A DNA stretch of 28,082 nucleotides from Acidobacteriota bacterium. GTDB lineage: Bacteria; Acidobacteriota; Holophagae; Thermotomaculales; Thermotomaculaceae. The stretch is from NCBI GenBank assembly GCA_003650445.1, contig QMQE01000007.1, forward strand, positions 1 to 28,082, written 5' to 3'. This document shows, in pieces, positions 1-8,362 of the stretch (the first letter of the stretch is position 1; every line of letters begins with the position of its first letter). A model generated the notes under the pieces. The model saw only the letters and a list, made by a program, of their open reading frames with translations. It made no database searches and had not been told where the DNA came from. Both the position numbers and the translations under genes were made by a program.

Positions 1-524
1 GACGGGACGAGGAAGAGCAAACCTATTGGTTGCGACTGACGAAGTTCCGGCCCCGTTCGGTGCCTGGGGGTCCGAGCCGATCGTGGAGCGTTGCCAGTCC
101 CCGTTTTTCTCCGTCCACGAACCGCGCTCCTTTCCCTGATTTCTCCCCTTTCTGTCAATTAGACTTCCCAGTCGAATTGAAGGACGGCGGATTGGGCGTC
201 CAGGTGCCGAACGGGGACGGGACAAGGAAGAGCAAACCTATTGGTTGCGACTGACGAAGTTCCGGCCCGGTTCAGTGCCTGGGGGGCCGAGCCGATCGTG
301 GAGCGTTGCCAGTCCCCGTTTTTCTACTTGTGACTTGTGACTTGTTATTAGTTGGGAGCACTTCCCCTGATTTCTCTCCTTTCTGTCAATTCGATTTCCC
401 AGTCGAATTGAGGGACGGCGGATTGGGCGTCCAGGTGCCGAACGGGGACGGGACGAGGAAGAGCAAACCTATTGGTTGCGACTGACGAAGTTCCGGCCCC
501 GTTCGGTGCCTGGGGGTCCGAGCC
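1..524. repeat. Tandem array of a 215-231 bp non-coding repeat
   Basis: Three copies lie head to tail: 1-215, 216-446 and a partial copy 447-524. Each begins GACGGGAC and carries the same stretch through ACCTATTGGTTGCGACTGAC. Inverted 9-mers AACGGGGAC (210-218, 441-449) and GTCCCCGTT (97-105, 312-320) recur, so a copy can be drawn as a palindrome-bounded element. A hairpin CAATTCGA/TCGAATTG lies at 387-410 and is present with one mismatch in the first copy. Copies differ by a few substitutions. The second copy has a GTGACTTGTGACTTG segment (about 328-345) where the first has unrelated sequence. The array continues off the left edge. No convincing gene was seen; short open frames here look like chance. 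Confidence 0.9.
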
Positions 525-533
525 TGCTGTCCC

Positions 534-561
534 AAAAAAAGGACCCGCCTTTCGGCGGGCC
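534..561 (-). terminator. Rho-independent terminator of the acyl-CoA dehydrogenase gene
   Basis: Read on the minus strand, this is a GC-rich hairpin (CCCGCC GAAA GGCGGG with flanking pairs) followed by a run of seven T. It lies about 46 bases beyond the stop codon of the minus-strand acyl-CoA dehydrogenase gene. This is the textbook intrinsic terminator layout. Confidence 0.9.
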
Positions 562-606
562 ATAATAGAGGAGGAGAAAAAGTCCATTTGGACTTTGGGA
601 AACAAA

Positions 607-2373
607 TTAGAACGGATATTTTTCCGTTTCGATGATAGCCTTGGCCAGTTCCTGCTGCAATGCCACTTCGTTGATGTCGTAGGAGGGCATGAATGTCTTG
701 ATGCCCAATGCGGATTCTTTCAGTTTTGGGCCTTCCAGCATGTAATTCAAGGCTTTTTTCGCCAGCATGGGAATGCTGCCGAGATATTCGTTTACGTAAA
801 GCTGAGTTGCAATGGCGTGGAGTTTTACCTTGTCTTCACCATTCATCTCGGCCAGTTTCCGGGTCCGGAGGATGGCGGATTCCGCTGCGTAGATACCGAT
901 AGAGAGGTCAGCAAGGACACCGAGGAGCTCTTCTTCTTTCCGGATCTTGTCACCAAATACTTTCATTCCGACGCCGGCAAGGAACATGGCCACACGCTTT
1001 GCCAGTTCGATGTAGCGAACTTCGTTTCCGAGAACACCTTTGGCGGGGCGGGGCTGCTTCATCGGGCTTTTGATTTCGTCTACGATAACGTTTTCGAAGT
1101 CCAGGAGCGGCAATTCTTTCTTCATGGCCTTCTTCGCCAGCATGGCGGGAATCAGTACCCGATTGATTTCATTGGTACCTTCAAAAATCCGGTTGATTTT
1201 GGAATCGCGATAGACCTTTGCCATGGGGTATTCTTCCGAGTAGCCGTAACCACCATACATCTGGAGCCCTTCATCCACAACAAAAGACAACACTTCAGAA
1301 CCCATAATTTTGGTAATGGATGCTTCGATGGCAAATTCACCGATTGCGTCCAGAACCTTGGGATCTTCGTGGTCAAGGCCTTCAATTTCGTTGTCGATAA
1401 GGCCTGCTGTGCGATAGATTGCACTTTCTATCGCATAGGTCTTGTATGCCATTTTCGCAATTTTTTCGCGAATCAAACCGAATTTTGAAACAGGCAGGCC
1501 GAACTGGTGGCGTTCATTTGTATACTTGGTTGCCTGTCCAATAATTTCCTTGGATGCGCCCATGCATACTGTTCCCAGTTTATATCGGCCAATGTTCAGA
1601 ATACCAAAGGCGATTTTATGGCCCTGGCCCACTTCGCCCAGAAGATTTTCGACTGGAACTTTAACGTCCTCAAAAATGACCTGGCGTGTAGAAGAACCAC
1701 GGATTCCCATTTTATCTTCTTCTTCGCCGAGAGACAGTCCCGGGGTTCCTTTTTCCACAAGAAATGCCGAAAATTTCTCTCCATCCACTTTCGCAAAGAC
1801 AGTATACATGTCGGCGAAACCGGCGTTGGTAATGAACTGCTTGGTTCCATTGATGATGTAAGATTTACCGTCATCAGAGAGAACGGCCTTCGTTTTGATA
1901 TTCATGGCATCGGTGCCGGCGCCGGGTTCACTGAGGCAATAGGCGCCAATCATTTCACCATATGCCAGCTTGGTGAGGTATTTTTCCTTCTGTGCTTTGG
2001 TACCGAAGTAAACCAGCGGCAGGATGCCGATACCAGTGTGAGCCGCGTAGGCGGTGAGGAAACTGGCTTCCAGGCCCATCTGCTCCGCAACGTACATGGC
2101 TGTCTTCTTGTCCATACCGAGGCCTTCGTACTCTTCCGGAACGTCAATGGAAAAAAGCCCCAGTTCACCGGCTTCTTTCAACAGACTGACCAGAAGCTCA
2201 AAGTTATGGCCATCAATTTCCTTGATGTTGGGAACGACTTTCTCACGCATGAACCGGTTTGCGGTGGCACCGATTTCCAGCACTTCTGCCGGGAGTTCTT
2301 CCCGAAGAAAAATCTCAGATTCTTCCATGGGCGTAATCAGAAATTCGCCGCCTCTCAAATATCTTTTTTCCAT
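607..2373 (-). CDS. Acyl-CoA dehydrogenase, long form (588 aa)
   Basis: FAD-dependent enzyme that makes the alpha-beta double bond in acyl-CoA, the first step of beta-oxidation, passing electrons to ETF. Visible landmarks are the flavin/substrate motif YCLSEPGAGTD (145-155), the second signature around 369-405 (QMYGGYGYSEEYPMAKVYRD) and IFEGTNEI, whose Glu398 matches the catalytic base of this family. The protein is about 200 residues longer than 380-residue short and medium forms. The extra C-terminal helical domain resembles long-chain or VLCAD/FadE-type enzymes, so a longer-chain substrate is inferred. It is monocistronic, with its own terminator at 534-561 and a promoter and FadR-like operator at 2396-2444. 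Exact chain-length specificity cannot be read from the sequence. Confidence 0.93.
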   Translation of the reverse strand: MEKRYLRGGEFLITPMEESEIFLREELPAEVLEIGATANRFMREKVVPNIKEIDGHNFELLVSLLKEAGELGLFSIDVPEEYEGLGMDKKTAMYVAEQMGLEASFLTAYAAHTGIGILPLVYFGTKAQKEKYLTKLAYGEMIGAYCLSEPGAGTDAMNIKTKAVLSDDGKSYIINGTKQFITNAGFADMYTVFAKVDGEKFSAFLVEKGTPGLSLGEEEDKMGIRGSSTRQVIFEDVKVPVENLLGEVGQGHKIAFGILNIGRYKLGTVCMGASKEIIGQATKYTNERHQFGLPVSKFGLIREKIAKMAYKTYAIESAIYRTAGLIDNEIEGLDHEDPKVLDAIGEFAIEASITKIMGSEVLSFVVDEGLQMYGGYGYSEEYPMAKVYRDSKINRIFEGTNEINRVLIPAMLAKKAMKKELPLLDFENVIVDEIKSPMKQPRPAKGVLGNEVRYIELAKRVAMFLAGVGMKVFGDKIRKEEELLGVLADLSIGIYAAESAILRTRKLAEMNGEDKVKLHAIATQLYVNEYLGSIPMLAKKALNYMLEGPKLKESALGIKTFMPSYDINEVALQQELAKAIIETEKYPF

Positions 2374-2395
2374 TCTCTTCCCCCTTACGTAATAG

Positions 2396-2413
2396 TGAAT
2401 GAACGGTCATTCA
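2396..2413. promoter_or_regulatory. FadR/TetR-type operator over the acyl-CoA dehydrogenase promoter
   Basis: TGAATGAACGGTCATTCA is a perfect inverted repeat with 7-bp arms and a 4-bp spacer. From memory, it matches the arms of the Bacillus subtilis FadR (TetR family) consensus TGAATGA-N4-TCATTCA for fatty-acid degradation genes. It begins two bases downstream of the -10 box and covers the probable transcription start. Inference: the gene is repressed by an acyl-CoA-responsive TetR-family protein encoded elsewhere. Confidence 0.8.
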
Positions 2414-2415
2414 TT

Positions 2416-2444
2416 ATTATCGTCTGAAAGAGCAGTGCCGTCAA
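2416..2444 (-). promoter_or_regulatory. Sigma-70-type promoter of the acyl-CoA dehydrogenase gene
   Basis: On the minus strand: -35 TTGACG (2444-2439), a 17-bp spacer, and -10 GATAAT (2421-2416). The operator palindrome follows immediately downstream. Confidence 0.8.
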
Positions 2445-2445
2445 G

Positions 2446-2652
2446 TTTTTTTTTTAAAAAAACGGTTCTGGTCTATAATGTCTATATGAGATGGTGGGTT
2501 ATCTGTCGACTGGGTGCAGAAGAACAGGTCCAAAGATGAATATAGACAGGGCCTCGTCCCCGGCACATGGATTCTGAAACAAATATGTGCGATGTGGTTT
2601 ATTCAGACAGCAAACCTGACATCATTATTTATACCGTTTCCTGGAGGGCGTA
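2446..2652 (+). promoter_or_regulatory. Divergent region upstream of ald: T10A7 tract, candidate -10, long leader
   Basis: A T10-A7 tract (2446-2462) separates the two divergent genes. A perfect TATAAT lies at 2474-2479 on the plus strand, but no good -35 is visible at the right distance (only T/A-rich sequence). If this is the promoter, the alanine dehydrogenase mRNA has a leader of about 165 bases. I see no recognisable riboswitch or strong hairpin in it. The ald start has a good ribosome binding site, GGAGGG at 2643-2648. Confidence 0.45.
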
Positions 2653-3765
2653 ATGAATCTTGGAATCCCCATTGAAATGAGCGGTGACAATCGCCTGGCA
2701 TTGACACCCCAGAGCGTGGAGCTTCTGGTGGAAGCCGGCCATTCGGTTTTCGTCGAGAAAGATGCCGGTAAACGCACCCATTTCTTTGACGAAAAATTCG
2801 AGGCGGCTGGAGCAAAAATTATTTATTCCCATGAAGAGGTATTCGGACGCAGTGATGTGGTTGTAAAATCAGATCATCTGATGCCTCAGGAACTTGAGTT
2901 GATTCAGGAAGAACAGATTCTGCTGGCATTCCATCACCTCGCTGTCAGTGACCCGAAAACAGTTCAAAAGCTTACAGAACAAAAAGCAACTGTAATTGGA
3001 TATGAGTTGATTGAGGATGAAGACGGTGTTCTGCCGGTTCTCTATCCCACCAGCGAAATTGCAGGACAAATGAGTATTCAAGTGGCAAGTGAATACATGA
3101 AAATCCCACGGGGCGGAAAGGGAATTGTACTGGGTGGCATCCCCGGCGTTCCCCCGGCAGTCGTCGTCATTCTCGGTGCGGGGACAGTGGGGCGCAATGC
3201 CTGCATGGCAGCACTGGGAATGGGTGCCCAGGTAATTGTATTGGACAAAGACATCCGGAAACTACGTGAAATCGAACGGCTGTTCAAGAAAGATGCCATT
3301 ACAGCAATTGCCACGCGCAAGAGCATTGAAGAGGCTTTGACGCTGGCAGATGTCGTAATTGGTGCCATTCTGATCCGGGGAGAAAAATCACCCCACGTTG
3401 TCAGCAAAAAGATGTTGAAAAAAATGAAAAAAGGGGCACTGGTTATTGACATGTCCATTGACCAGGGTGGCTGCTTCGAAACTTCCCGCCCAACAACTCC
3501 CAAATCCCCGGTGTACATGGTGGACGGCGTTATGCATTTCTGCATTCCCAATATTCCATCCTGTGTGGGCCGCACCGGGACACTGGCCTTGAACAACGTC
3601 TTGTATCCGTATGTTCAGCAACTGGCCGATCTTGGAATAGAAGAATCTTTAAAAGCCAATCCGTCTTTGCGGAAAGGACTGTACATTTACCGGGGCATAC
3701 CGATTCATCCGGTTATTGAGAAGATGTTTGGCTTGAGAGTCAAAGACATCGATTCTCTCCTGTAA
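2653..3765 (+). CDS. ald: Alanine dehydrogenase (NAD-dependent), 370 aa
   Basis: Converts L-alanine to pyruvate and ammonium with NAD+, in the cytoplasm, and runs in reverse when ammonium is high. Length is normal for the family. By alignment from memory, Arg14, Lys72 (VVVKSDH), His95 (FHHLA) and Asp270 (MSIDQGG) correspond to the substrate-binding and catalytic residues of known enzymes. The nucleotide-binding loop GAGTVG is at 175-180. The sequence around Lys72 is unlike the usual KVKEP, so this is a divergent member. The start is fixed by GGAGGG a few bases upstream. The next gene begins 18 bases after the stop, so the two are probably cotranscribed. Coupling of alanine/pyruvate with acyl-CoA metabolism is inferred from context. 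Confidence 0.88.
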   Translation: MNLGIPIEMSGDNRLALTPQSVELLVEAGHSVFVEKDAGKRTHFFDEKFEAAGAKIIYSHEEVFGRSDVVVKSDHLMPQELELIQEEQILLAFHHLAVSDPKTVQKLTEQKATVIGYELIEDEDGVLPVLYPTSEIAGQMSIQVASEYMKIPRGGKGIVLGGIPGVPPAVVVILGAGTVGRNACMAALGMGAQVIVLDKDIRKLREIERLFKKDAITAIATRKSIEEALTLADVVIGAILIRGEKSPHVVSKKMLKKMKKGALVIDMSIDQGGCFETSRPTTPKSPVYMVDGVMHFCIPNIPSCVGRTGTLALNNVLYPYVQQLADLGIEESLKANPSLRKGLYIYRGIPIHPVIEKMFGLRVKDIDSLL

Positions 3766-3783
3766 AGGGCTGGAGGTATTAAA

Positions 3784-5082
3784 ATGGTATGGCTTGAAGA
3801 ATACAAGAAAAAACTCTCCTCTGCGGACAAGGCGGTTCAATGTATTGAATCAGGCAATCGGGTATATGTGCACCCTGGTGCCTGCACCCCCAATACGCTA
3901 TTGAAAGCAATGACAGCCCGTTCAGCTGAACTTCGGGACGTGGAAGTTACTCATATCCTTACATTTGGTTATGCGGACTATGCTTTCGAAAAATACAAAG
4001 ATTCGTTTCACCATCGGGCTCTATTTGTGGGGGCCAATGTCCGGGAAGCGGTTCGCTCCGGAAATGCCCAGTATGTTCCGATTTTCCTCGGTGAAATCCC
4101 CAAACTGTTTCGTTCGGGCGAATGCGACATTGATGTGGCACTGATTTCCGTTTCGCCACCGGATGAATACGGTTTCTGCACCTTCGGTGCCGGCGTAGAT
4201 ATCACCAAGGCCGCATGCGAAGTGGCAAAAACCATCGTGGCTGAGGTCAACCCCAATCAACCCCGTTCCCTTGGAGACAGCTTTATTCATCTGAACAAAA
4301 TCCACCATCTTGTAGAGGTAGATACACCGCTGCCGGAATATCGAAACGAAAAGATGACAGACATTCATGAAAAAATCGGCGAATTCTGCGCCGACATGAT
4401 TGAAGACGGATCCACCCTTCAGATGGGTATCGGCGCCATTCCCGACGCGGTCCTTCACCATCTGACAGACAAAAAAGACCTGGGTATTCACACCGAGATG
4501 TTTTCGGATGGGCTGCTGGGCCTGGTGGAAGCCGGGATTATCACCAATGAAAGAAAGACCCTCCACAAGGGAAAATCAATCGCAGCCTTTGCTCTGGGCA
4601 CTAAGAGACTTTTTGATTTCATTAACAACAATCCACTGTTTGAGTTTCATCCATGTGAATACACCAATGACCCCTTTGTTATTGCCCAGAATGAAAAGAT
4701 GATTGCTATCAATTCTGCCCTTGAGGTGGATTTCACCGGCCAGATATGCTCGGACTCTGTGGGATTGCAAATCTACAGCGGATTCGGCGGGCAGGTGGAT
4801 TTTATCCGGGGCGCGGCACGGTCAAAGGGGGGAAAGCCCATTATTGCACTGCCCTCCACCGCTAAAAACGGAGAAATTACAAGGATTGTGTCAAAACTCC
4901 GTCAGGGCGCGGGGGTTGTCACAACCCGCGCGGATATTCACTATGTGGTCACCGAGTACGGCGTTGCGTATCTCTTCGGGAAAACACTGGAAGAACGGGT
5001 AAAGGCAATGATTGGCATTGCCCACCCGGATTTCAGGGAAAGCTTAACAGAGGCCGCTCGAAAATACGGATACCTGGTGTAA
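3784..5082 (+). CDS. Acetyl-CoA hydrolase / 4-hydroxybutyrate CoA-transferase family protein, 432 aa
   Basis: Cytoplasmic family-I-type CoA-transferase fold. It moves CoA between short acyl groups and a carboxylic acid such as acetate, or hydrolyses acyl-CoA. Visible motifs are QMGIGAIPDAV (213-223), HTEMFSDG with Glu238 as the expected catalytic Glu that forms the glutamyl-CoA intermediate, and YSGFGGQVDFIRGA in the C-terminal half. Length and layout match 4-hydroxybutyrate/butyrate:acetate CoA-transferases. It has a strong ribosome binding site (GGAGG, 3772-3776) and follows ald by 18 bases. The actual acyl substrate cannot be decided from sequence. Together with the acyl-CoA dehydrogenase and alanine dehydrogenase it suggests fermentation or oxidation of amino or short-chain acids. 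Confidence 0.9.
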   Translation: MVWLEEYKKKLSSADKAVQCIESGNRVYVHPGACTPNTLLKAMTARSAELRDVEVTHILTFGYADYAFEKYKDSFHHRALFVGANVREAVRSGNAQYVPIFLGEIPKLFRSGECDIDVALISVSPPDEYGFCTFGAGVDITKAACEVAKTIVAEVNPNQPRSLGDSFIHLNKIHHLVEVDTPLPEYRNEKMTDIHEKIGEFCADMIEDGSTLQMGIGAIPDAVLHHLTDKKDLGIHTEMFSDGLLGLVEAGIITNERKTLHKGKSIAAFALGTKRLFDFINNNPLFEFHPCEYTNDPFVIAQNEKMIAINSALEVDFTGQICSDSVGLQIYSGFGGQVDFIRGAARSKGGKPIIALPSTAKNGEITRIVSKLRQGAGVVTTRADIHYVVTEYGVAYLFGKTLEERVKAMIGIAHPDFRESLTEAARKYGYLV

Positions 5083-5087
5083 TAATC

Positions 5088-5119
5088 CAGGGGATGAGGG
5101 GCATGCCCCTCATCCCCTG
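5088..5119. terminator. Perfect 32-bp palindrome after the CoA-transferase gene
   Basis: Two 16-bp arms, CAGGGGATGAGGGGCA and its exact complement, meet at a central GCATGC. It starts six bases after the CoA-transferase stop. As RNA it would be a very stable hairpin. No T-run follows on the plus strand, so it may be an mRNA-stabilising, attenuating or repeat-derived palindrome rather than a classic terminator. Confidence 0.6.
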
Positions 5120-5142
5120 AAAGTACCGGAGGAAAGAGCAGT

Positions 5143-8100
5143 ATGGGAAAAAGAAAAATCAACCGGGCAACAGAAAATAGCCGGATTCAACGTTATGCAA
5201 CCGTTTTTCTGACTGTTCTATGGGGGATTCTATTTTTTCTACTCCTCTTTCTCCCCGCAGATTCCTCCTGGCTCCGCTGGACAGCTGTATGCGCAATATT
5301 GTTATCATTCCCTCTGGCAGCCACATTAAATCGTCAAAAAAGCGTCAGAAACCTGGCCCCATTGGATCGTGCCCTGGATTCCCTCAACGATGGAGATCTG
5401 GAGCCTATCACAACAGCATTCCTCTCGAATCCGGAACCCCATATTTCTTCCCTGCACGGAAAACTGATTCAGCTTGTTTTGAACATTCAAGGCCTCCTGG
5501 GACATCTGGATCTCATTTCCGGTAACATCGCCGGGATTTCCCATTCGGTAAATGAACAGCTGGTTACTTACATCAGGGATGTAAAAAACCAGCTTGTCAA
5601 CACCGACGTCACCCTCCAATCCGCAGGTGAAATTCATGATTTCATGGAAAGCATCTCTGCGGATATCAGCCGCCTCAGTGAAATCGCCCAGGAAACCCTG
5701 AGTTTTCTGAAAGAAATCGTGGAAAGTAACGAAAATGTCAGTTTAAAAATGGAATCCCTTTCGGCATATGCCAGGGATACGGAAGATGCTATGGGTGAGA
5801 TTATTGCCCATACGGAGAAGGTGACACAAAACACAGAAAACCTCGCATCCATGGTAATGGAAACCTCCGCGTCCATTATGGAAATGGACGCCACAATATC
5901 AGAAATCAGAAAACAGGCGCGTCAAACTGAAATTCAGGCGGAAGAAGCCGGTGAAGTGGCAAAAGAGGGATTGAACCGGACTCGGGAAGCTTCCAAGACA
6001 GTGGAAAGTGCCGGGGTTGCTTTTGAAACAGTCAGCAAAACAATCCGTCAGCTGAAAGCCGAATCCATGAAAATCGGTGAAATTGTAACCGGAATCCGTC
6101 GAATCAGTGACCAGACCAGCATTCTGGCATTGAACGCCACGATAGCTGCCTCACAATCCGAACATCCGGACCGAAGTTTCCAGGTCATTGCCGAAAAAAT
6201 CCGGGAATTGGCCATCACTTCCTCCATATCCATGAAAGAAGCGGGAGATGTCCTTACGGGAATGGAAAAGCTCGTGGATGACGGCCATGAAATAATTGAA
6301 GAAGCAGGGGATGTTGTAAGGTCTGGTGTGGTTCAGGTGAGAGGCGCTGAGTCCTCACTTGAAGATATTGTTCAGCATATGCAATCCGTGGTGGACAATA
6401 TCGCCATCGTTTCTCAGGCAACGGAAGAACATGTGGAGGGCTCTGCCCAGATCAATAAGGCCACCCAGCGTGTCAGTATCATGACCGAAGAAATTGCAGA
6501 ATTGATGAAGCGCCAATCGGAAACAGTCCTGTCAGTAAATACAAAGACCGATTATATCGGCCTTCTGGTGGAATCCATGAAAGAACTGACAACAGAACAA
6601 AACGGGAAAGTGGGGAAATTGCTTGATTATATGAAAGAAATCGGCCAGGATACCCGAAAAGCCCTTCGCCAGTCAAAAGAACTGTCCATGCACAACCAGA
6701 AAATCCTCAATGCCATCCGGAACATCCGGGAAGTCAGCAATCACACCTATCGCAATACTGCAATTTTGTCTGACTCGGCATTATCACTGGAGAAATTTGG
6801 CTGGCACCTCGAAAATCGGCTGAACACCTTCCATCTCCCCTCCCCGAAATCGGGGGGTACGCTTCGTATATCTGGATTCAGCCTGCCCCACGACAAGCTG
6901 GATCCGCTTGCAGGTTCTACAGTCTACGAGGCTCAGGTTTTGTCCCTTCTCCACAGAGGGCTGGTACGCTATGACCCGCTCTTTAACCTGGAACCCGATT
7001 TGGCCCATTCCTGGGATGTTTCCGGAGATGGACGCAAATATACCTTCCGATTGAGGGAAAATGCAGTTTTCCATAACGGCCAGCCCATTACAGCGAGAGA
7101 TGTCATAAGTACTTTCATGCGACTGTTATCCCCGGATTTCCAATGCGGGGCAGCAGGAATGTATTTCGTAATCGAAGGTACCCGGGCCTTTGCTGAAGGC
7201 AAGGCAAAGGATATCAGCGGAATACAGGCACTGGATGAGCATACTGTCCAATTCATGCTGGAGAAACCCCTGGCATTTTTTACCGGCCTCCTCACGATGA
7301 CCTATGCAGCCATTGTACCGGAAACCGACTACCTCCGCGGGCCACAGGAGACTTTCTCAGGTATGGGCTGCGGACCCTTTGCCCTGGTTCTCTTCGAACC
7401 GGGTAAAACGCTGACAGTCCGTAAATTTGACGAGTTCTACATGCCGGGCCGGCCATTCGTGGATAAGGTTTACCTTGACCTTTCAACCAGGGATAATATG
7501 TTTGACGCTTTTGAATCCGGAAATATTGACATTCTCAGCATCAATGAACCCGATGATCTGGACGAAGCTGCTACTCGGAATTCACTGGTCAAAGATATTC
7601 TGACCAGCACCCAGCTTTCGACTTATTTTCTTGCAATTAACTGCAAGAAACCCCCATTTTCAGATCCACATATCCGTCAGGCTCTTTCACTGGCCATTAA
7701 CAGGGAAAAACTCTGTTTAACATTCCCCCTGAAGCTTGCGGAACCCGCAGCATCCATTATTCCGCCGGGACTCCTTGGCCACTCCCCTGCTGCTATGCTG
7801 GCAATTCATGATCCGGAAAAATCCAGATGGCTTCTCGAACAACACGGTTTTGACTTTAATCAGGAAATTGAACTTACCTTTGCCAGGAAGGGGAATGAAG
7901 ATCCGGGAGACATTACAGCCATCGCCGAAGATCTCACAAAAGTCGGGATTCGTGTTCGCCTCAACGGGATGAAAAACCACTGGCCTTACATTGAAAAACG
8001 GGCTCACACCATGTTTCGGGTGGGTTGGATTGCAGACTATCCGGACCCCGACAATTTTATTCACACACTGTTCAATCCAGAAGCCGGTGACCCGCTTTTT

Positions 8101-8343
8101 CTTGGTGCAGAATTGAAAGAGGTCGGGCCACTCAGTGAAAAAGCCCGATTCACAATGAATCCCCGTCAACGGACTGAAACCTATCAGAAAATCGAACAGA
8201 TTATTTCGGAACAGGCCCCATTGATTCCCCTCTACCACAAGAAGGAAATTCTGATTCGAAACCCAGGAGTCAGCGGTATTATTCTACGGGGATTTTCCCC
8301 ATTTCTGGATGTCGAAAACGTCTGGTTCAATCAGATGACATGA
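5143..8343 (+). CDS. Chimeric protein: two TM helices, chemoreceptor-like signalling domain, oligopeptide-binding (SBP family 5) domain; 1066 aa
   Basis: Residues 19-38 and 43-62 are two membrane helices joined by only a few residues, so there is no periplasmic sensor domain. Residues about 110-560 form a long coiled coil with a methyl-accepting-chemotaxis-like tip (about 309-365; core QTSILALNATIAASQ). Residues 567-1066 are a full-length family-5 oligopeptide/nickel-type solute-binding domain, opening GGTLRISGF, with FRLRENAVFHNGQPITARDV and HIRQALSLAINREKL. No further membrane segment separates the two, so the binding domain should be cytoplasmic, like the sensor half of SgrR. The receptor tip has lost Glu and Arg residues that contact CheA/CheW in Tsr. 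The ribosome binding site is GGAGG at 5128-5132. Likely a cytoplasmic ligand sensor; ligand and output are unknown. Confidence 0.82.
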   Translation: MGKRKINRATENSRIQRYATVFLTVLWGILFFLLLFLPADSSWLRWTAVCAILLSFPLAATLNRQKSVRNLAPLDRALDSLNDGDLEPITTAFLSNPEPHISSLHGKLIQLVLNIQGLLGHLDLISGNIAGISHSVNEQLVTYIRDVKNQLVNTDVTLQSAGEIHDFMESISADISRLSEIAQETLSFLKEIVESNENVSLKMESLSAYARDTEDAMGEIIAHTEKVTQNTENLASMVMETSASIMEMDATISEIRKQARQTEIQAEEAGEVAKEGLNRTREASKTVESAGVAFETVSKTIRQLKAESMKIGEIVTGIRRISDQTSILALNATIAASQSEHPDRSFQVIAEKIRELAITSSISMKEAGDVLTGMEKLVDDGHEIIEEAGDVVRSGVVQVRGAESSLEDIVQHMQSVVDNIAIVSQATEEHVEGSAQINKATQRVSIMTEEIAELMKRQSETVLSVNTKTDYIGLLVESMKELTTEQNGKVGKLLDYMKEIGQDTRKALRQSKELSMHNQKILNAIRNIREVSNHTYRNTAILSDSALSLEKFGWHLENRLNTFHLPSPKSGGTLRISGFSLPHDKLDPLAGSTVYEAQVLSLLHRGLVRYDPLFNLEPDLAHSWDVSGDGRKYTFRLRENAVFHNGQPITARDVISTFMRLLSPDFQCGAAGMYFVIEGTRAFAEGKAKDISGIQALDEHTVQFMLEKPLAFFTGLLTMTYAAIVPETDYLRGPQETFSGMGCGPFALVLFEPGKTLTVRKFDEFYMPGRPFVDKVYLDLSTRDNMFDAFESGNIDILSINEPDDLDEAATRNSLVKDILTSTQLSTYFLAINCKKPPFSDPHIRQALSLAINREKLCLTFPLKLAEPAASIIPPGLLGHSPAAMLAIHDPEKSRWLLEQHGFDFNQEIELTFARKGNEDPGDITAIAEDLTKVGIRVRLNGMKNHWPYIEKRAHTMFRVGWIADYPDPDNFIHTLFNPEAGDPLFLGAELKEVGPLSEKARFTMNPRQRTETYQKIEQIISEQAPLIPLYHKKEILIRNPGVSGIILRGFSPFLDVENVWFNQMT

Positions 8344-8362
8344 GGTGCCTGCAGCACCTCAT
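8340..8362. terminator. Hairpin overlapping the stop codon of the chimeric receptor gene
   Basis: Nine-base arms ATGAGGTGC/GCACCTCAT with loop CTGCA. The left arm contains the TGA stop. No T-run follows. The arms resemble the core of the palindrome at 5088-5119 (ATGAGGGGC/GCCCCTCAT), so this gene is bracketed by two related hairpins. Confidence 0.5.

Noticed and set aside
1..524. CRISPR array
   Set aside because: Units are over 200 bp and contiguous, without short repeats separated by unique spacers, and no cas genes are present.
472..2427. Long plus-strand open frames (472-1488 and 1507-2427)
   Set aside because: They lie antisense to the well-supported acyl-CoA dehydrogenase gene, give low-complexity Phe/His-rich proteins without recognisable motifs, and have no ribosome binding sites.
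2480..2652. Riboswitch (for example glycine) in the long ald leader
   Set aside because: No conserved aptamer core or convincing paired elements could be found by eye.
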